DNA of 64,000 nt from Paenibacillus sp. HB172176 (GTDB lineage Bacteria > Bacillota > Bacilli > Paenibacillales > Paenibacillaceae). Made by a program: the position numbers and the translations under genes. Shown piece after piece: positions 36,589-46,097 of the stretch. The DNA lies in the NCBI RefSeq assembly GCF_011947265.1, contig NZ_JAATHD010000012.1:1-64000 (forward strand). Direction: 5' to 3'. Numbering within the stretch: position 1 is the first letter of the stretch; each line of letters starts with the position of its first letter. Below the pieces are notes generated by a model that searched no databases, was not told the origin of the DNA, and saw only the letters and a list, made by a program, of their open reading frames with translations.

Positions 36589-38646
36589 ATGATGAAGCAA
36601 GCCCCGATCAGCGCCAAGCTGCCTGTCATGATGCATGGAGCCGATTATAATCCCGATCAATGGTTGAATTATCCGGAGGTGCTTAAGGAGGATATCAGAC
36701 TCATGAAGCTTGCAGGCTGCAATGTGATGGCGGTCGGCATCTTCTCTTGGGCTTCGTTAGAGCCGGAAGAGGGCAGATTCACCTTCGAATGGTTGGACCG
36801 GTTGCTCGACAGCTTTGCGGACAATGGCATCTACGCATGGCTTGCAACACCGACCGGAGCACGGCCGAACTGGATGTCGGAAAAGTATCCCGAGGTGCTC
36901 CGCGTCGGGCCGAATCGCGTTCGCAATCTGCATGGCATGAGGCATAATCATTGCTACAACTCGCCGATTTTCCGGGAGAAGACAAAAATCATCAATAGCA
37001 AGCTTGCGCAGCGCTACGCGAAGCATCCCGCCGTTATCGGCTGGCATATCAACAATGAATATTCGGGAGAATGCCATTGCGACTATTGTCAGGGCGCATT
37101 TCAGGAATGGATTCGCCGGAAGTACGAGAGCTTGGACGCGCTTAATGAAGCATGGTGGACAACCTTCTGGGCGCATACGTATTCAAGCTGGAGTCAGATT
37201 GAATCGCCGGCTCCCCACGGCGAGTTCGCGGTGCATGGTCATAATTTGGACTGGCGCCGATTCGTAAGCGATCAGCATATTGATTTTCTGCAATTCGAGA
37301 TTGAAGCCGTTCGTCCTTTCAATCCGTCATTGCCGGTTACGACCAACATGCATATGATCGAAAGCATCGATTACCGGAAGATGGCGAAGCGGCTTGACGT
37401 GGTTTCCTGGGACGCTTATCCGACCTGGCATGATCGGAAGGACGACAGCGAGCTGGGCGCTTATTTCGGCTTCTACCATGATTTGTTCCGCTCGCTGCTT
37501 CGGAAGCCGTTCGTGCTGATGGAGAGCACGCCGAGCATGACGAACTGGCAGGGAGTCAGCAAGCTGAAGCAGCCTGGCATGCACAAGCTCTCCTCTCTCC
37601 AAGCGGTGGCTCACGGCTCGGATTCCATTCAATATTTTCAGTGGCGGAAGAGCAGGGGCTCCAGCGAGAAGTTTCATGGAGCGGTCGTCGACCATGCCGG
37701 ACATGAGCATACCCGCGTATTCCGCGACGTCGCTTCACTGGGAGGAACGCTTGCTGAATTGACGGAGCTTGTCGGAACGACAAGGCCGGCGGAAACGGCG
37801 ATTCTGTTCGATTGGGACAATCGCTGGGCGATCAAGGACGCCCAAGGGCCGCGCAACAGCGGGCTGCATTACGAAGAGACCGTGCATGCGCATTACAAGG
37901 CCTTCTGGGAGCAGGGCGTGCCGGCAGACATCATCGGCTCCGAGGATGGATTTGAAGGTTATAAGCTCATTGTGGCTCCGATGCTCTATCTGTGCAGCGA
38001 GGAGACCGGACGCAAGCTGCAGCAATTCGTCGAGGACGGCGGCACGCTCGTCACGACCTATTGGTCGGGCGTTGTGAATGAAACCGACTTATGCCATCTC
38101 GGAGGTTTCCCGGGGCCGCTGCGGAAGACGCTTGGAATCTGGGCGGAGGAGATTGAGGCGCTTCATGATCATGAAGCCAATTCAATTACGATGCTCGAAG
38201 GCAATGCCCTCGGGCTGCAAGGGTCATTTAAAGCGGTGGAATTATGCGAGCTGATTCATTCGGAAGGAGCGGAGGCGCTGGCCGTCTATGGAGAGAGCTT
38301 TTTTGCCGGAAGGCCGGCTCTCACGGTGAATAAGCTTGGCGCAGGCCGTGCCTATCATATGGCGGCGCGTCATCAAGATGATTTCTTGAACGCTTTCTAT
38401 GTCGGAATCGTACGGGATTGCGGAATAAAGAGAGCCGTCGACGCCGTGTTGCCTGCGGGCGTGACTGCACAGGTAAGAACGGACGGCTTGAAGGATTATA
38501 TCTTCCTGATGAATTTCAGCGGCATTCTGCAGGAGATTACTCTTGATGATTGCTCGTATACGGATGCGGAGAGCGGTCTGCCGATAGAACAGCAGCTGAA
38601 GCTTGATGTTCATGGCGTTCGTGTTGTATGCAGAACGCGCGAATAG
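36589..38646 (+). CDS. Glycoside hydrolase family 42 beta-galactosidase
   Basis: The 685-aa enzyme has the GH42 pattern: ADYNPDQW near the N terminus, acid/base Glu157 in WHINNEYSGE, nucleophile Glu312 in VLMESTPSMTNWQ, and zinc-type cysteines in NHCYN and CHCDYC. A trimerisation domain (about 390-600) and a small C-terminal beta domain follow. No signal peptide is seen, so it should act on imported beta-galactosides or arabinogalacto-oligosaccharides. ATG 36589 is preferred, eight bases after GAAGGAG; GTG 36580 overlaps that site. Confidence 0.92.
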   Translation: MMKQAPISAKLPVMMHGADYNPDQWLNYPEVLKEDIRLMKLAGCNVMAVGIFSWASLEPEEGRFTFEWLDRLLDSFADNGIYAWLATPTGARPNWMSEKYPEVLRVGPNRVRNLHGMRHNHCYNSPIFREKTKIINSKLAQRYAKHPAVIGWHINNEYSGECHCDYCQGAFQEWIRRKYESLDALNEAWWTTFWAHTYSSWSQIESPAPHGEFAVHGHNLDWRRFVSDQHIDFLQFEIEAVRPFNPSLPVTTNMHMIESIDYRKMAKRLDVVSWDAYPTWHDRKDDSELGAYFGFYHDLFRSLLRKPFVLMESTPSMTNWQGVSKLKQPGMHKLSSLQAVAHGSDSIQYFQWRKSRGSSEKFHGAVVDHAGHEHTRVFRDVASLGGTLAELTELVGTTRPAETAILFDWDNRWAIKDAQGPRNSGLHYEETVHAHYKAFWEQGVPADIIGSEDGFEGYKLIVAPMLYLCSEETGRKLQQFVEDGGTLVTTYWSGVVNETDLCHLGGFPGPLRKTLGIWAEEIEALHDHEANSITMLEGNALGLQGSFKAVELCELIHSEGAEALAVYGESFFAGRPALTVNKLGAGRAYHMAARHQDDFLNAFYVGIVRDCGIKRAVDAVLPAGVTAQVRTDGLKDYIFLMNFSGILQEITLDDCSYTDAESGLPIEQQLKLDVHGVRVVCRTRE

Positions 38647-38667
38647 CGAGCTTGCGCCCTGCTGCGT

Positions 38668-39360
38668 TCATTGCTCGGGTTCCTTCGGCAGCCTGTCGAG
38701 AATGTCCGGAATTCGGAGCTCCTGCAGCATTGCGATCACCTCTTGCGTATTGCTCAGATCGAATTTCCGCAGAATGCTGTTGATTTGGGATTTGAGCGTG
38801 GATGGCTCGACATGGCGCGCCTCGCATATTTGCTGGCGAGTCGCTCCTGTCAGCAGCATTTTCAACACCTCGAGCTCGGTAGGCGTCAACTGCGTGAGCA
38901 TATGAAAGGTATGCAGCAGACTGTTCTCCATTGTGCGGATGCGTTTGAACTCCTTTGTAATTTTTCCGGCTATATTGGCATGCAGCGAAGGCGTGCCTTC
39001 GTAGGCATCCCGAATGGCGGCGACGATGTCGGAGGCCGGCATGTTTTTCAGCAAATAGTTGGTTGCTCCGATGTCGAAGGCCTGATAGACGGTTTCGTCC
39101 GTCTCGCAGACGGTGAGCATGACAATGCGGATGTCCGGCATATAGGCGAGGATTTCCGAGGTTGCGCGCAAGCCCGCCTGCTTGTCCTCCAGCTCGATGT
39201 CCATCAGTATGACATCGGGCTTGGCGAGCGCGGCGAGCAGCGTCGCTTCATAGCCCGTTGCCGCGCTGCCGACGCACTGCATGCCCTTCTCCTTCGACAG
39301 AATCATCCCGTACCGCTTGGCGATCAAAGCATTGTCCTCTACAATCAGCACCTTGATCAT
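38668..39360 (-). CDS. Response regulator with LuxR-type helix-turn-helix
   Basis: The 230-aa protein has a receiver domain (1-120; acidic pocket VEDN, phospho-acceptor Asp54 in VILMDIELED, conserved Lys in LLKNMPASD) and a C-terminal DNA-binding domain of LuxR/NarL type (LTPTELEVLKMLLTGAT, VEPSTLKSQINSILRKFDLS). I start at ATG 39360 because GGGAGGAG lies just upstream; it overlaps the kinase stop by four bases (ATGA). It converges on the GH42 gene. Confidence 0.9.
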   Translation of the reverse strand: MIKVLIVEDNALIAKRYGMILSKEKGMQCVGSAATGYEATLLAALAKPDVILMDIELEDKQAGLRATSEILAYMPDIRIVMLTVCETDETVYQAFDIGATNYLLKNMPASDIVAAIRDAYEGTPSLHANIAGKITKEFKRIRTMENSLLHTFHMLTQLTPTELEVLKMLLTGATRQQICEARHVEPSTLKSQINSILRKFDLSNTQEVIAMLQELRIPDILDRLPKEPEQ

Positions 39361-40904
39361 TGCTTCTCCTCCCATTTCTCATAATTGTTGACCGCGAACA
39401 GAGGCAGCACGATCAGAAAGATCGTCCCTTCGCCGAGCCGGCTTTCTACCTTAATTTTGCCGTCATGGGACGCGATAATGCTGCGGCACATTGACAGGCC
39501 CATTCCCCAATTCGTCGATGTCGGCTTGGAGGAATAGAAGGGCTCGAACATTTGCTCCTGAATTTCCTCCGGAATGCCCGGTCCGTTGTCCCTCACGCCT
39601 ATTTCCGCCCATTTGCCCCGTACCTGCACATCAACATGAATCTCCTTCGCCTTTCGCTTCACAGTCGTCAACGCTTCGTACGCGTTAGTCAATAATTGCT
39701 CCAAAGCTTCGCCAAGATAATACGAATCCGCCATGACAAGCGGCTCGATCGACGCATGGGACATGCTGATGTCGATTCCGGTGAGCTCCTGTCGCTTTCG
39801 CTGGATGATAGCTTCAAGAATAGGAATAATTCGCAAGGGCTTGAGATCGATTTTGGAGGTCAGCGCCTTGCGATGAATATCATCCAGACGATCATAAATG
39901 CTGCGGCAGCGATCTTCTATAACGCGAATCTCCGGAACGAGCTCCGGCGCGTTCTCGCACATCATTTCCAGAAATTCGGATTGCGCCATCAGAGCCAGCA
40001 TTTCATTCTTCAGATAATGACTGAACACGCGCGATGTGAGCAGGGCCGAATCAATATTTCTCGAGATGACGGCCTTGTCGTTCCGAATGCTGTTCTGTAT
40101 CTTGCTGTAACGATAGACCGCATATACGCTAATGAGCAAGCCGAAGATAGAGATGTAGGGCAGCAGCGTGTACATGAAGGGAGGTCCCGCCAGAATAATC
40201 GGGTTGTACCGAATGAAATGCGCGGCCTTGGACACGGTCACCTGAAGGTTCGGCGCCCAGAAATTAATATAGGCGTAGGTCAATTGCACCGTCAAATAAC
40301 ATAATAGAATCATGAAAGCGTTGGTTCGCAGCTGCCGCACCCGCGGTGTCTTCGCAAGCATATAAAAGATCAGGGCGACCCCGGCGGCAAGCGAGATATT
40401 GTTGACGACAAGGGTCGCCGAATGAAGAATGTCGTACAGCTTGGCAATAGCCTGCGATGTCAGATAATCGGGATACAGTCTGTAATAGAGCCAGGCATAG
40501 ATTCGGGGATCGTAGCCGAGCGTCTGCAGCAGTCCCGGAACGGCCAATACGCTTAGCAGGATGCGTTGGCGCCTCGGCTGGATATGGAAAGCAAGCAGGA
40601 TGGCCGCGGCCAGGCTGAAATAGAGGAAGAGCATGCTGCTGATATTGAAAAAACGGATGAGCAGCTCTCTCGATATCGGCAAAAACAATAATTGATTCTG
40701 GAAGGAGCGCGTGATGCCGAAATAATGATACAAGCTGTTGTAATAGTAGGCGTCCTTGGAAAGATAAATAATGATGCAGACAATAACAAGCAGATAAGAA
40801 AATCCCATGCCCAGCATGCATAACGTCGCTTTGCCGAAGTTGCGCTGCGCGAGACAAGCGACCGCGACGGCGATAAAGAGGATGAAGGTTACGAATAATA
40901 CCAT
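39357..40904 (-). CDS. Sensor histidine kinase with multi-pass membrane sensor
   Basis: The 515-aa protein has seven or so hydrophobic segments in residues 1-265, a phospho-acceptor region with His296 (FSHYLKNEMLAL), and an HATPase domain: N box LLTNAYEAL (Asn407), G1 DNGPGIP at 439-445, G2 NWGMGLS at 465-471. The sensor part is not a domain I recognise. It is paired with the LuxR-type regulator downstream and faces the ABC transporter genes across 289 bases, so I infer it controls sugar uptake. This differs from the YesM/YesN (AraC-type) pairs common by such transporters in Paenibacillus. Confidence 0.88.
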   Translation of the reverse strand: MVLFVTFILFIAVAVACLAQRNFGKATLCMLGMGFSYLLVIVCIIIYLSKDAYYYNSLYHYFGITRSFQNQLLFLPISRELLIRFFNISSMLFLYFSLAAAILLAFHIQPRRQRILLSVLAVPGLLQTLGYDPRIYAWLYYRLYPDYLTSQAIAKLYDILHSATLVVNNISLAAGVALIFYMLAKTPRVRQLRTNAFMILLCYLTVQLTYAYINFWAPNLQVTVSKAAHFIRYNPIILAGPPFMYTLLPYISIFGLLISVYAVYRYSKIQNSIRNDKAVISRNIDSALLTSRVFSHYLKNEMLALMAQSEFLEMMCENAPELVPEIRVIEDRCRSIYDRLDDIHRKALTSKIDLKPLRIIPILEAIIQRKRQELTGIDISMSHASIEPLVMADSYYLGEALEQLLTNAYEALTTVKRKAKEIHVDVQVRGKWAEIGVRDNGPGIPEEIQEQMFEPFYSSKPTSTNWGMGLSMCRSIIASHDGKIKVESRLGEGTIFLIVLPLFAVNNYEKWEEKQ

Positions 40905-41193
40905 AGGCTTCCCACCTTGCAGGTTCGTCTGAATAGTCTAGGCTATCAACCAGGCGTTGTAAAGGTTGAAATATCGTCCACCCTCGAGGATAGCGGCGAT
41001 GCCGGGCTGATCAAAAGGCTTTTCGGCTTGAAGTCGGACTATGAGAGTCGCGGCAGAGCGTTTATCCGATAATTATAGCTTGGCTAAGCTTATCCGCATC
41101 CATCCATCCATGGAGGATGAAAGTTCAACCTTACGCTGCCGCTTCGCCAGCTTTAGAATGAGACTATAACGCGAAAGGGAAGGGGCAAAAGCA

Positions 41194-42486
41194 ATGAATA
41201 GAAAAACAGCAATGCTGATACTGGCGTTGACGCTGACAAGCGCGGCTGCGCTTGGCGGCTGCGGCAGCAAGAACGAGGACAATAACTCAGGTTCAACCGG
41301 TTCCGAAAAGGCGGTTCTCCAATATTACACCTGGACGGATGAAGAGGATTATATGAAAAAAATCGTAGACGCCTTCAATAACGCGCACAGCGATATCGAG
41401 GTGAAGCTGAATACGATCAGCAATAATTCAAACGAATACAGCACGCGCATCATGAACAACCTGACCGGAGGCTCCAGGATGGACGTGTTCAGCATTAACG
41501 GAACTGCCGATCTTGGAACCTACGCCTCCAAAAATCAATTGGTCGATTTGTCCGATCGAGTCAAAAGCGCCAACATGGACGTCGGCGCGTACGGCCCAAG
41601 CTTCCAGGATATTACGGACAAGCTTACGGGCGGCGTTTATTACGCCCTGCCATACCGGACTTCGCAATACGCTTTATTTTATAATAAAAAGCTGTTCGAC
41701 GAGGCGGATCTTCCTTATCCGGAGCAGATGACCTGGGACGAGTATGCGGATCTGGCGAAGCAATTGACGAAGGGAGAAGGCTCTGACAAGCAGTGGGGCG
41801 GTTATTTCGCGGACTGGCTTACGGCGCCGCTCGGCGCACTTCAGTCCGGAAGCAGCATTCTGGACGATAATCTGGATCCCGAAGCGGATTGGCTCTCCTT
41901 CCTTAATCGAATTTACTATGACGACAATTCGCATATGAGCTACAAGCAGATGAAGGCGGAGAGCACGGACTGGATCAAGCAGTTCGAGGTAGGCAATGTC
42001 GCAATGCTGGTCAACGGCGAATGGACGCTCAATATGCTTCAGGCCGACATCGCGTCGGGCGCGGCCGACATTGATTTCGACATGGCGCCGCTGCCGCTTC
42101 CCGCAGGCGTCGACTCGCCGATAACGGTAGGCGGGGTCAGCACGTTCATCGGCATCAATCAGCGGAGCGAGCATCAGGATGCCGCCTTCGAATTCGTGAA
42201 GTTCGTCGCCGGAGAGGAAGGCGGGAGCATGATTGCCGATTCAAGCGTGCTCCCAGCCTACTCCAGCGATGGGACGAAGTCCTCCTTCCTGCAAGCGACC
42301 GGCATTCAAGGCAGCGGCTATTTCTTCGATGCCAAGACCGTCGTGGAGAATCAGCCGATCGCCCAGATCAATGAAGTCAATCGTGTGTTCAGCGAGCAGA
42401 GAGATCTCTATCTCTTCCAGCAGCAAGATCTTGCCAAGACGATTGACGAATTCGAGAAAGCGCGTCAATCCGTACTGGAGCAATAA
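41194..42486 (+). CDS. ABC transporter sugar-binding lipoprotein
   Basis: The 430-aa protein has a lipoprotein signal (MNRKTAMLILALTLTSA, lipobox LGGC with Cys23), then a family 1 solute-binding fold (YYTWTDEEDYMKKIVDAFN, then YALPYRTSQYALFYNKKLFD, VAMLVNGEW). It should capture an oligosaccharide outside the membrane and pass it to the two permeases downstream. GGAAGGGG lies before the ATG. The ligand cannot be told from sequence; the neighbouring GH5 and GH42 enzymes suggest plant-cell-wall oligosaccharides. Confidence 0.92.
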   Translation: MNRKTAMLILALTLTSAAALGGCGSKNEDNNSGSTGSEKAVLQYYTWTDEEDYMKKIVDAFNNAHSDIEVKLNTISNNSNEYSTRIMNNLTGGSRMDVFSINGTADLGTYASKNQLVDLSDRVKSANMDVGAYGPSFQDITDKLTGGVYYALPYRTSQYALFYNKKLFDEADLPYPEQMTWDEYADLAKQLTKGEGSDKQWGGYFADWLTAPLGALQSGSSILDDNLDPEADWLSFLNRIYYDDNSHMSYKQMKAESTDWIKQFEVGNVAMLVNGEWTLNMLQADIASGAADIDFDMAPLPLPAGVDSPITVGGVSTFIGINQRSEHQDAAFEFVKFVAGEEGGSMIADSSVLPAYSSDGTKSSFLQATGIQGSGYFFDAKTVVENQPIAQINEVNRVFSEQRDLYLFQQQDLAKTIDEFEKARQSVLEQ

Positions 42487-42492
42487 CGAGCG

Positions 42493-43383
42493 ATGATTTC
42501 ATTGTACCGAAGACGGTTCAAAGCCTATGCCGCGGGAACGATGTTCCTGCTTCCCGCGGCGCTTCTGTTCGCCGTATTCATCTTCTTGCCGATTGTGATT
42601 GGACTCGGCATGAGCTTTACCGATTACGGCGGCTTTGAAATTAAGCCTGCATTCGTTGGGCTGGACAACTATGCGAGGCTCATTCATGACGACTATTTCT
42701 TGATTTCGCTCAGGAACAATCTGGTCTACACCGTTTTGTTCGTGCCGCTGACGATGCTCTTCGCGCTGGCATCGGCGCTGCTGGTCAACAAAGTGCTTCA
42801 TTTGCGCAAATTTTATCGCATGGCCTTCTACTTCCCTCAGATTACGTCCATGGTTTCGGTGGCAATCGTTTGGGGACTGCTGCTGAACCCCATGAGGGGG
42901 CCAATCAACGCGATTCTGTCCTCGCTCGGCATCGGGCATCCGCCGGAATGGCTGCAATCGACGCAATGGGCGCTAATAGCGGTTGTCATTGTATCGGTAT
43001 GGAAGAGCTTCGGCTATTACATGGTTATTCTGCTTGCAGGCATACAAGGCATTCCGGATTATTTGCATGAAGCGGCCAAGCTGGATGGAGCGGGCAGATG
43101 GAAGCGGTTATGGCATGTGACATTGCCGGGGCTTTCGCCCATTCTGTTCATGGTGCTCATCCTGACGATTATTTCATCGTTCCAGGTATTCGATCTGGTG
43201 TCTGTCATGACGGACGGAGGTCCAGGAAGATCGACGAATGTGCTTGTGTTCCGGATGTATCAAGAAGCCTTCATTCATTACAAGATGGGCTACGCATCGG
43301 CAATGGCGGTGATCCTGTTCGTCATCGTGCTCATCATATCGCTGATTCAATTCCGAATGGAGAAGAAATGGGTGAATTACTAG
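42493..43383 (+). CDS. ABC sugar transporter permease (MalF/UgpA type)
   Basis: The 296-aa protein has six membrane segments (first about 13-35, FLLPAALLFAVFIFLPIVI) and the ATPase-contacting EAA loop YLHEAAKLDGAGRWKRLWHV. It is the first of a MalF/MalG-type pair, starting six bases after the binding protein and 14 before the second permease. Confidence 0.93.
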   Translation: MISLYRRRFKAYAAGTMFLLPAALLFAVFIFLPIVIGLGMSFTDYGGFEIKPAFVGLDNYARLIHDDYFLISLRNNLVYTVLFVPLTMLFALASALLVNKVLHLRKFYRMAFYFPQITSMVSVAIVWGLLLNPMRGPINAILSSLGIGHPPEWLQSTQWALIAVVIVSVWKSFGYYMVILLAGIQGIPDYLHEAAKLDGAGRWKRLWHVTLPGLSPILFMVLILTIISSFQVFDLVSVMTDGGPGRSTNVLVFRMYQEAFIHYKMGYASAMAVILFVIVLIISLIQFRMEKKWVNY

Positions 43384-43397
43384 GAGGTGGCTTGAGC

Positions 43398-44243
43398 ATG
43401 ACAGCAAATCGCGTAGAGAAGGCGGTTGTCAGAATCGGCAATCTCGCTCTGTATATCGGGATGCTTGGCGCGGCGCTGCTGACGCTGTTTCCATTTATCT
43501 GGATGCTGCTTGCTTCTGTCAGAACGGATGTGGATATTTTCCGCAATCCGATGAATTGGTTTCCGGAGGAATGGCATTGGCAAAATTACAGCACGGTGTG
43601 GGATGTCATTCCGTTCGGACAATATTACTGGAATACCGTAAAGCTGACGATTGCGATTACGGCCGGACAGCTTATCATTTGCGCGCTGGCGGCGTATGCG
43701 TTCGCGCGTCTCAAGGTTCCCTTCAAGCAAACCTTGTTCATGCTGTTCATGACGAATCTGATGGTGCCTTGGCATTCGATCATGGTGCCGCAATTTATGA
43801 TTATCAGCAAGCTGGACTTGTACAATACGCATGAGGGCTATGTACTCATTCAGTTGTTCAGCGCTTTCGGCATTTTTCTGCTTCGGCAGTTTTTCATGAC
43901 GCTGCCGATCGAGCTGAACGAAGCGGGAAGAATCGACGGCTGCAGCGAATGGGGGATTTTCTGGCGCATTATACTGCCGCTGGCGCGTCCCGCTCTGGCT
44001 ACGCTTGGCATTTTTACGTTTACGTTTATGTGGAATGACTATCTGGCTCCGCTGATCTATATTAATGACGATTCGCTCAAAACGCTGCAGCTTGGCTTGC
44101 AAGCGTTCCAGACCGAGCATTCGATGGACTACGGCTTATTGATGGCGGGAACGGTCTGCACGATATTGCCGATGATTGCCGTGTTCCTCGTTGGAGAGAG
44201 CTTCTTCACGAAGGGCGTCGCGACTACCGGCATGAAGAATTGA
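43398..44243 (+). CDS. ABC sugar transporter permease (MalG/UgpE type)
   Basis: The 281-aa protein has six membrane segments and the EAA loop IELNEAGRIDGCSEWGIFWR. It begins KAVVRIGNLALYIGMLG, usual for the family. ATG 43398 has TAGGAGGTGG upstream; a long in-frame extension back into the first permease is spurious. No ATP-binding subunit is encoded here; in Bacilli a shared MsmX-type ATPase often serves such systems, which I infer for this one. Confidence 0.93.
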   Translation: MTANRVEKAVVRIGNLALYIGMLGAALLTLFPFIWMLLASVRTDVDIFRNPMNWFPEEWHWQNYSTVWDVIPFGQYYWNTVKLTIAITAGQLIICALAAYAFARLKVPFKQTLFMLFMTNLMVPWHSIMVPQFMIISKLDLYNTHEGYVLIQLFSAFGIFLLRQFFMTLPIELNEAGRIDGCSEWGIFWRIILPLARPALATLGIFTFTFMWNDYLAPLIYINDDSLKTLQLGLQAFQTEHSMDYGLLMAGTVCTILPMIAVFLVGESFFTKGVATTGMKN

Positions 44244-44244
44244 C

Positions 44245-44302
44245 ATTGACTTTGAAATTGATATGGATATGGACATTGACATTGACATTGATATGGACAG
44301 CA
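44245..44302. repeat. Hexanucleotide (GACATT/GATATG-like) simple repeat
   Basis: Directly after the permease stop lies a run of GACATT, GATATG and close variants (ACATTGACATTGACATTGAT appears twice in part). It keeps an upstream in-frame extension of the GH5 gene open, encoding (L-T/I-W)n, which I treat as non-coding. Confidence 0.85.
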
Positions 44303-44329
44303 TTGAATTTACAGGGGAAATGGGGAGAG

Positions 44330-45682
44330 ATGATGGGAGATCATTGGGTAAAAATTCGCGGCAAGGCGTTTGAGGCCGGAGGAGAGGAAATTCTGCTCCG
44401 CGGCTTCTGTTTGGGCACATGGATGAATCTGGAGCATTTCATGCTGGGCGTTCCCGGCACCAACTCCATGATCAAAGAGGCGTTCGCCGAGGTGTTCGGA
44501 GAGGGGACGGCGGCAAAGTTCTGGGATCGATATTTGAAAGGCTTCGCCGACGAGCGAGACTTCGCCTATATGAAGAGTCTAGGCGTCAATTCGCTCCGAA
44601 TTCCGTTCAATTACAAATACTTTCTCGATGATCAGCATCCCGAGACGATTAAGGAGGAGGGCTTCGTCTATCTGGATCGGATCGTGGAGCTGTGTGCGGC
44701 TCACGACATATATGCGATTCTCGATATGCATGCGGCGCCTGGCGGGCAGAATCCGGACTGGCATTGCGACACGACGAGCGGTTTGCCGCTGTTCTGGTCG
44801 TACGGCGCGCTTCGCGACAGCGCGATCCGCGTATGGAAAGCGATCGCGGATCGCTACAAGGATCAGCCGTGGATCGCCGGATACGATTTGGTAAACGAGC
44901 CTTCCCTGGTCAAGGACGCGGCGGCATTTAACGATTTCTACAGGAAAGCGATAGCCGAAATCCGCGAAGTGGATCCGAACCATATTATTTTCGTATCGGG
45001 CAACGCGTTCACAACCGACTTCTCTATGGTGGAAGCCCATGAAGATCCGCTTGTCGCTTACACCTTCCACTTCTATCCCTTCGTCGAAAACCCGGCCGTG
45101 CTGTCGCCGGAGATGGCGAGGGAAGAGCGGAAACGGCTGTTCTCGGAAGAGTTCGAGAAGCTTGCGGCTATTCGGGACAAGTATGATCGGCCGGTATGGT
45201 GCGGCGAATTCGGCCTGGTATGGGAGCGCGAGCAGATCGCGCATCAGGTTGAGATCATGGAGGATATGCTGGAGCTGATGGAGCGCCACGACATCTCCTG
45301 GTCGCTGTGGACTTACAAGGATGCGGAGGTTATGGGAATCGTCTATCCAAGGGAAGACACGCCATGGCAGCTCTTCACCGGAGAAATTCGCAAGGAGTGG
45401 AATCAGCATGAGGAGCAGGCGAAGGGCGAGAAGCTGGTCGACTATATGGCTTCCGAGTATTTCCGGCCCATCGACGATACGCTAAGATATCCGCTGCAAT
45501 TCCGCATGCGCACCATTATGCAAGCGATTTGCGTGGAGCAGCATCTCAAGCCGCATTTGAGAAAGCTGAGTGTTGACGCTTTGATGAAACTTGCCGATTC
45601 TTTCTCTTTCGATCAATGCGGCAGTTGGCCGGAGCTGGAACGATTGGTGAAGGGAATTACGTTGGGCGAGAAGATGATGTGA
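44330..45682 (+). CDS. Glycoside hydrolase family 5 (cellulase-like)
   Basis: The 450-aa enzyme has the GH5 clan A pattern: GVNSLRIPFNY, ILDMHAAPGGQN, acid/base Glu190 in YDLVNEPS, VAYTFHFYPF and nucleophile Glu293 in VWCGEFGLVW. A C-terminal extension of about 100 residues follows the barrel. Starting at ATG 44330 (or 44333, with GGGGAGAG just upstream) gives no signal peptide, so it probably cuts imported oligosaccharides. Upstream codons up to 44240 come from the hexamer repeat. It could be a beta-glucosidase/exoglucanase-like GH5 rather than an endocellulase. Confidence 0.88.
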   Translation: MMGDHWVKIRGKAFEAGGEEILLRGFCLGTWMNLEHFMLGVPGTNSMIKEAFAEVFGEGTAAKFWDRYLKGFADERDFAYMKSLGVNSLRIPFNYKYFLDDQHPETIKEEGFVYLDRIVELCAAHDIYAILDMHAAPGGQNPDWHCDTTSGLPLFWSYGALRDSAIRVWKAIADRYKDQPWIAGYDLVNEPSLVKDAAAFNDFYRKAIAEIREVDPNHIIFVSGNAFTTDFSMVEAHEDPLVAYTFHFYPFVENPAVLSPEMAREERKRLFSEEFEKLAAIRDKYDRPVWCGEFGLVWEREQIAHQVEIMEDMLELMERHDISWSLWTYKDAEVMGIVYPREDTPWQLFTGEIRKEWNQHEEQAKGEKLVDYMASEYFRPIDDTLRYPLQFRMRTIMQAICVEQHLKPHLRKLSVDALMKLADSFSFDQCGSWPELERLVKGITLGEKMM

Positions 45683-45752
45683 CAAGCCGGGAAGGCTTGA
45701 AGATGTAAACTGAGCAGAGCAACCGTGTCAAAAAAACTAACCGTATGGCATC

Positions 45753-45781
45753 TTGACTTTCAGACAGCCGGGCGGTAGAAT
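45753..45781 (+). promoter_or_regulatory. Promoter of the hisS-aspS T-box transcript
   Basis: TTGACT at 45753-45758, 17-base spacer, TAGAAT at 45776-45781. Confidence 0.8.
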
Positions 45782-45787
45782 AAACAA

Positions 45788-46096
45788 TCAGTATATGAAT
45801 ATTGGGATTTGATGACGGGATCAAGTAATTCTAGGACGGGTACACAGAGAGGGATGCCGATGGCTGGAAGCATCCTTACGCCGATGGAATGAAGAACCTC
45901 CCCGAGAACGATAAGCGAACCGGATTCGGTGCGAAGCATTGCCGGAACTCGTATTAGCTTATTCGCGCATGACGGACGTTACCCGTTCTGAAGCGAGCTG
46001 TCGGCGGATTGTCCGCGCATGCTCGGAATGTGGGTGGTACCACGGGAGAAACAACTCTCGTCCCTTCGGCTATGCCGAAAGGACGGGAGTTTTTTG
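45788..46096 (+). promoter_or_regulatory. T-box leader upstream of hisS-aspS
   Basis: Stem I has an AAGTA motif (about 45824) and a distal hairpin GGATGC / GCATCC with a GATGG loop. The T-box core TGGGTGGTACCACG is at 46031-46044. The terminator at 46053-46096 has a long stem (AACTCTCGTCCCTTCGGC against its near-complement) and six T's. A possible specifier is GAT (Asp) at 45910-45912 in GAACGATA, but another register is possible. The UGGU core pairs best with an A or G discriminator, which argues against tRNA-His (C73). hisS starts only 434 bases after the terminator. Confidence 0.88.
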
Positions 46097-46097
46097 A

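Noticed and set aside
40905..41193. Promoter or catabolite (cre) site in the kinase-transporter gap
   Set aside because: TAGAAT at 41154-41159 lacks a good -35, and no clear cre palindrome was found. I see nothing else in this gap.
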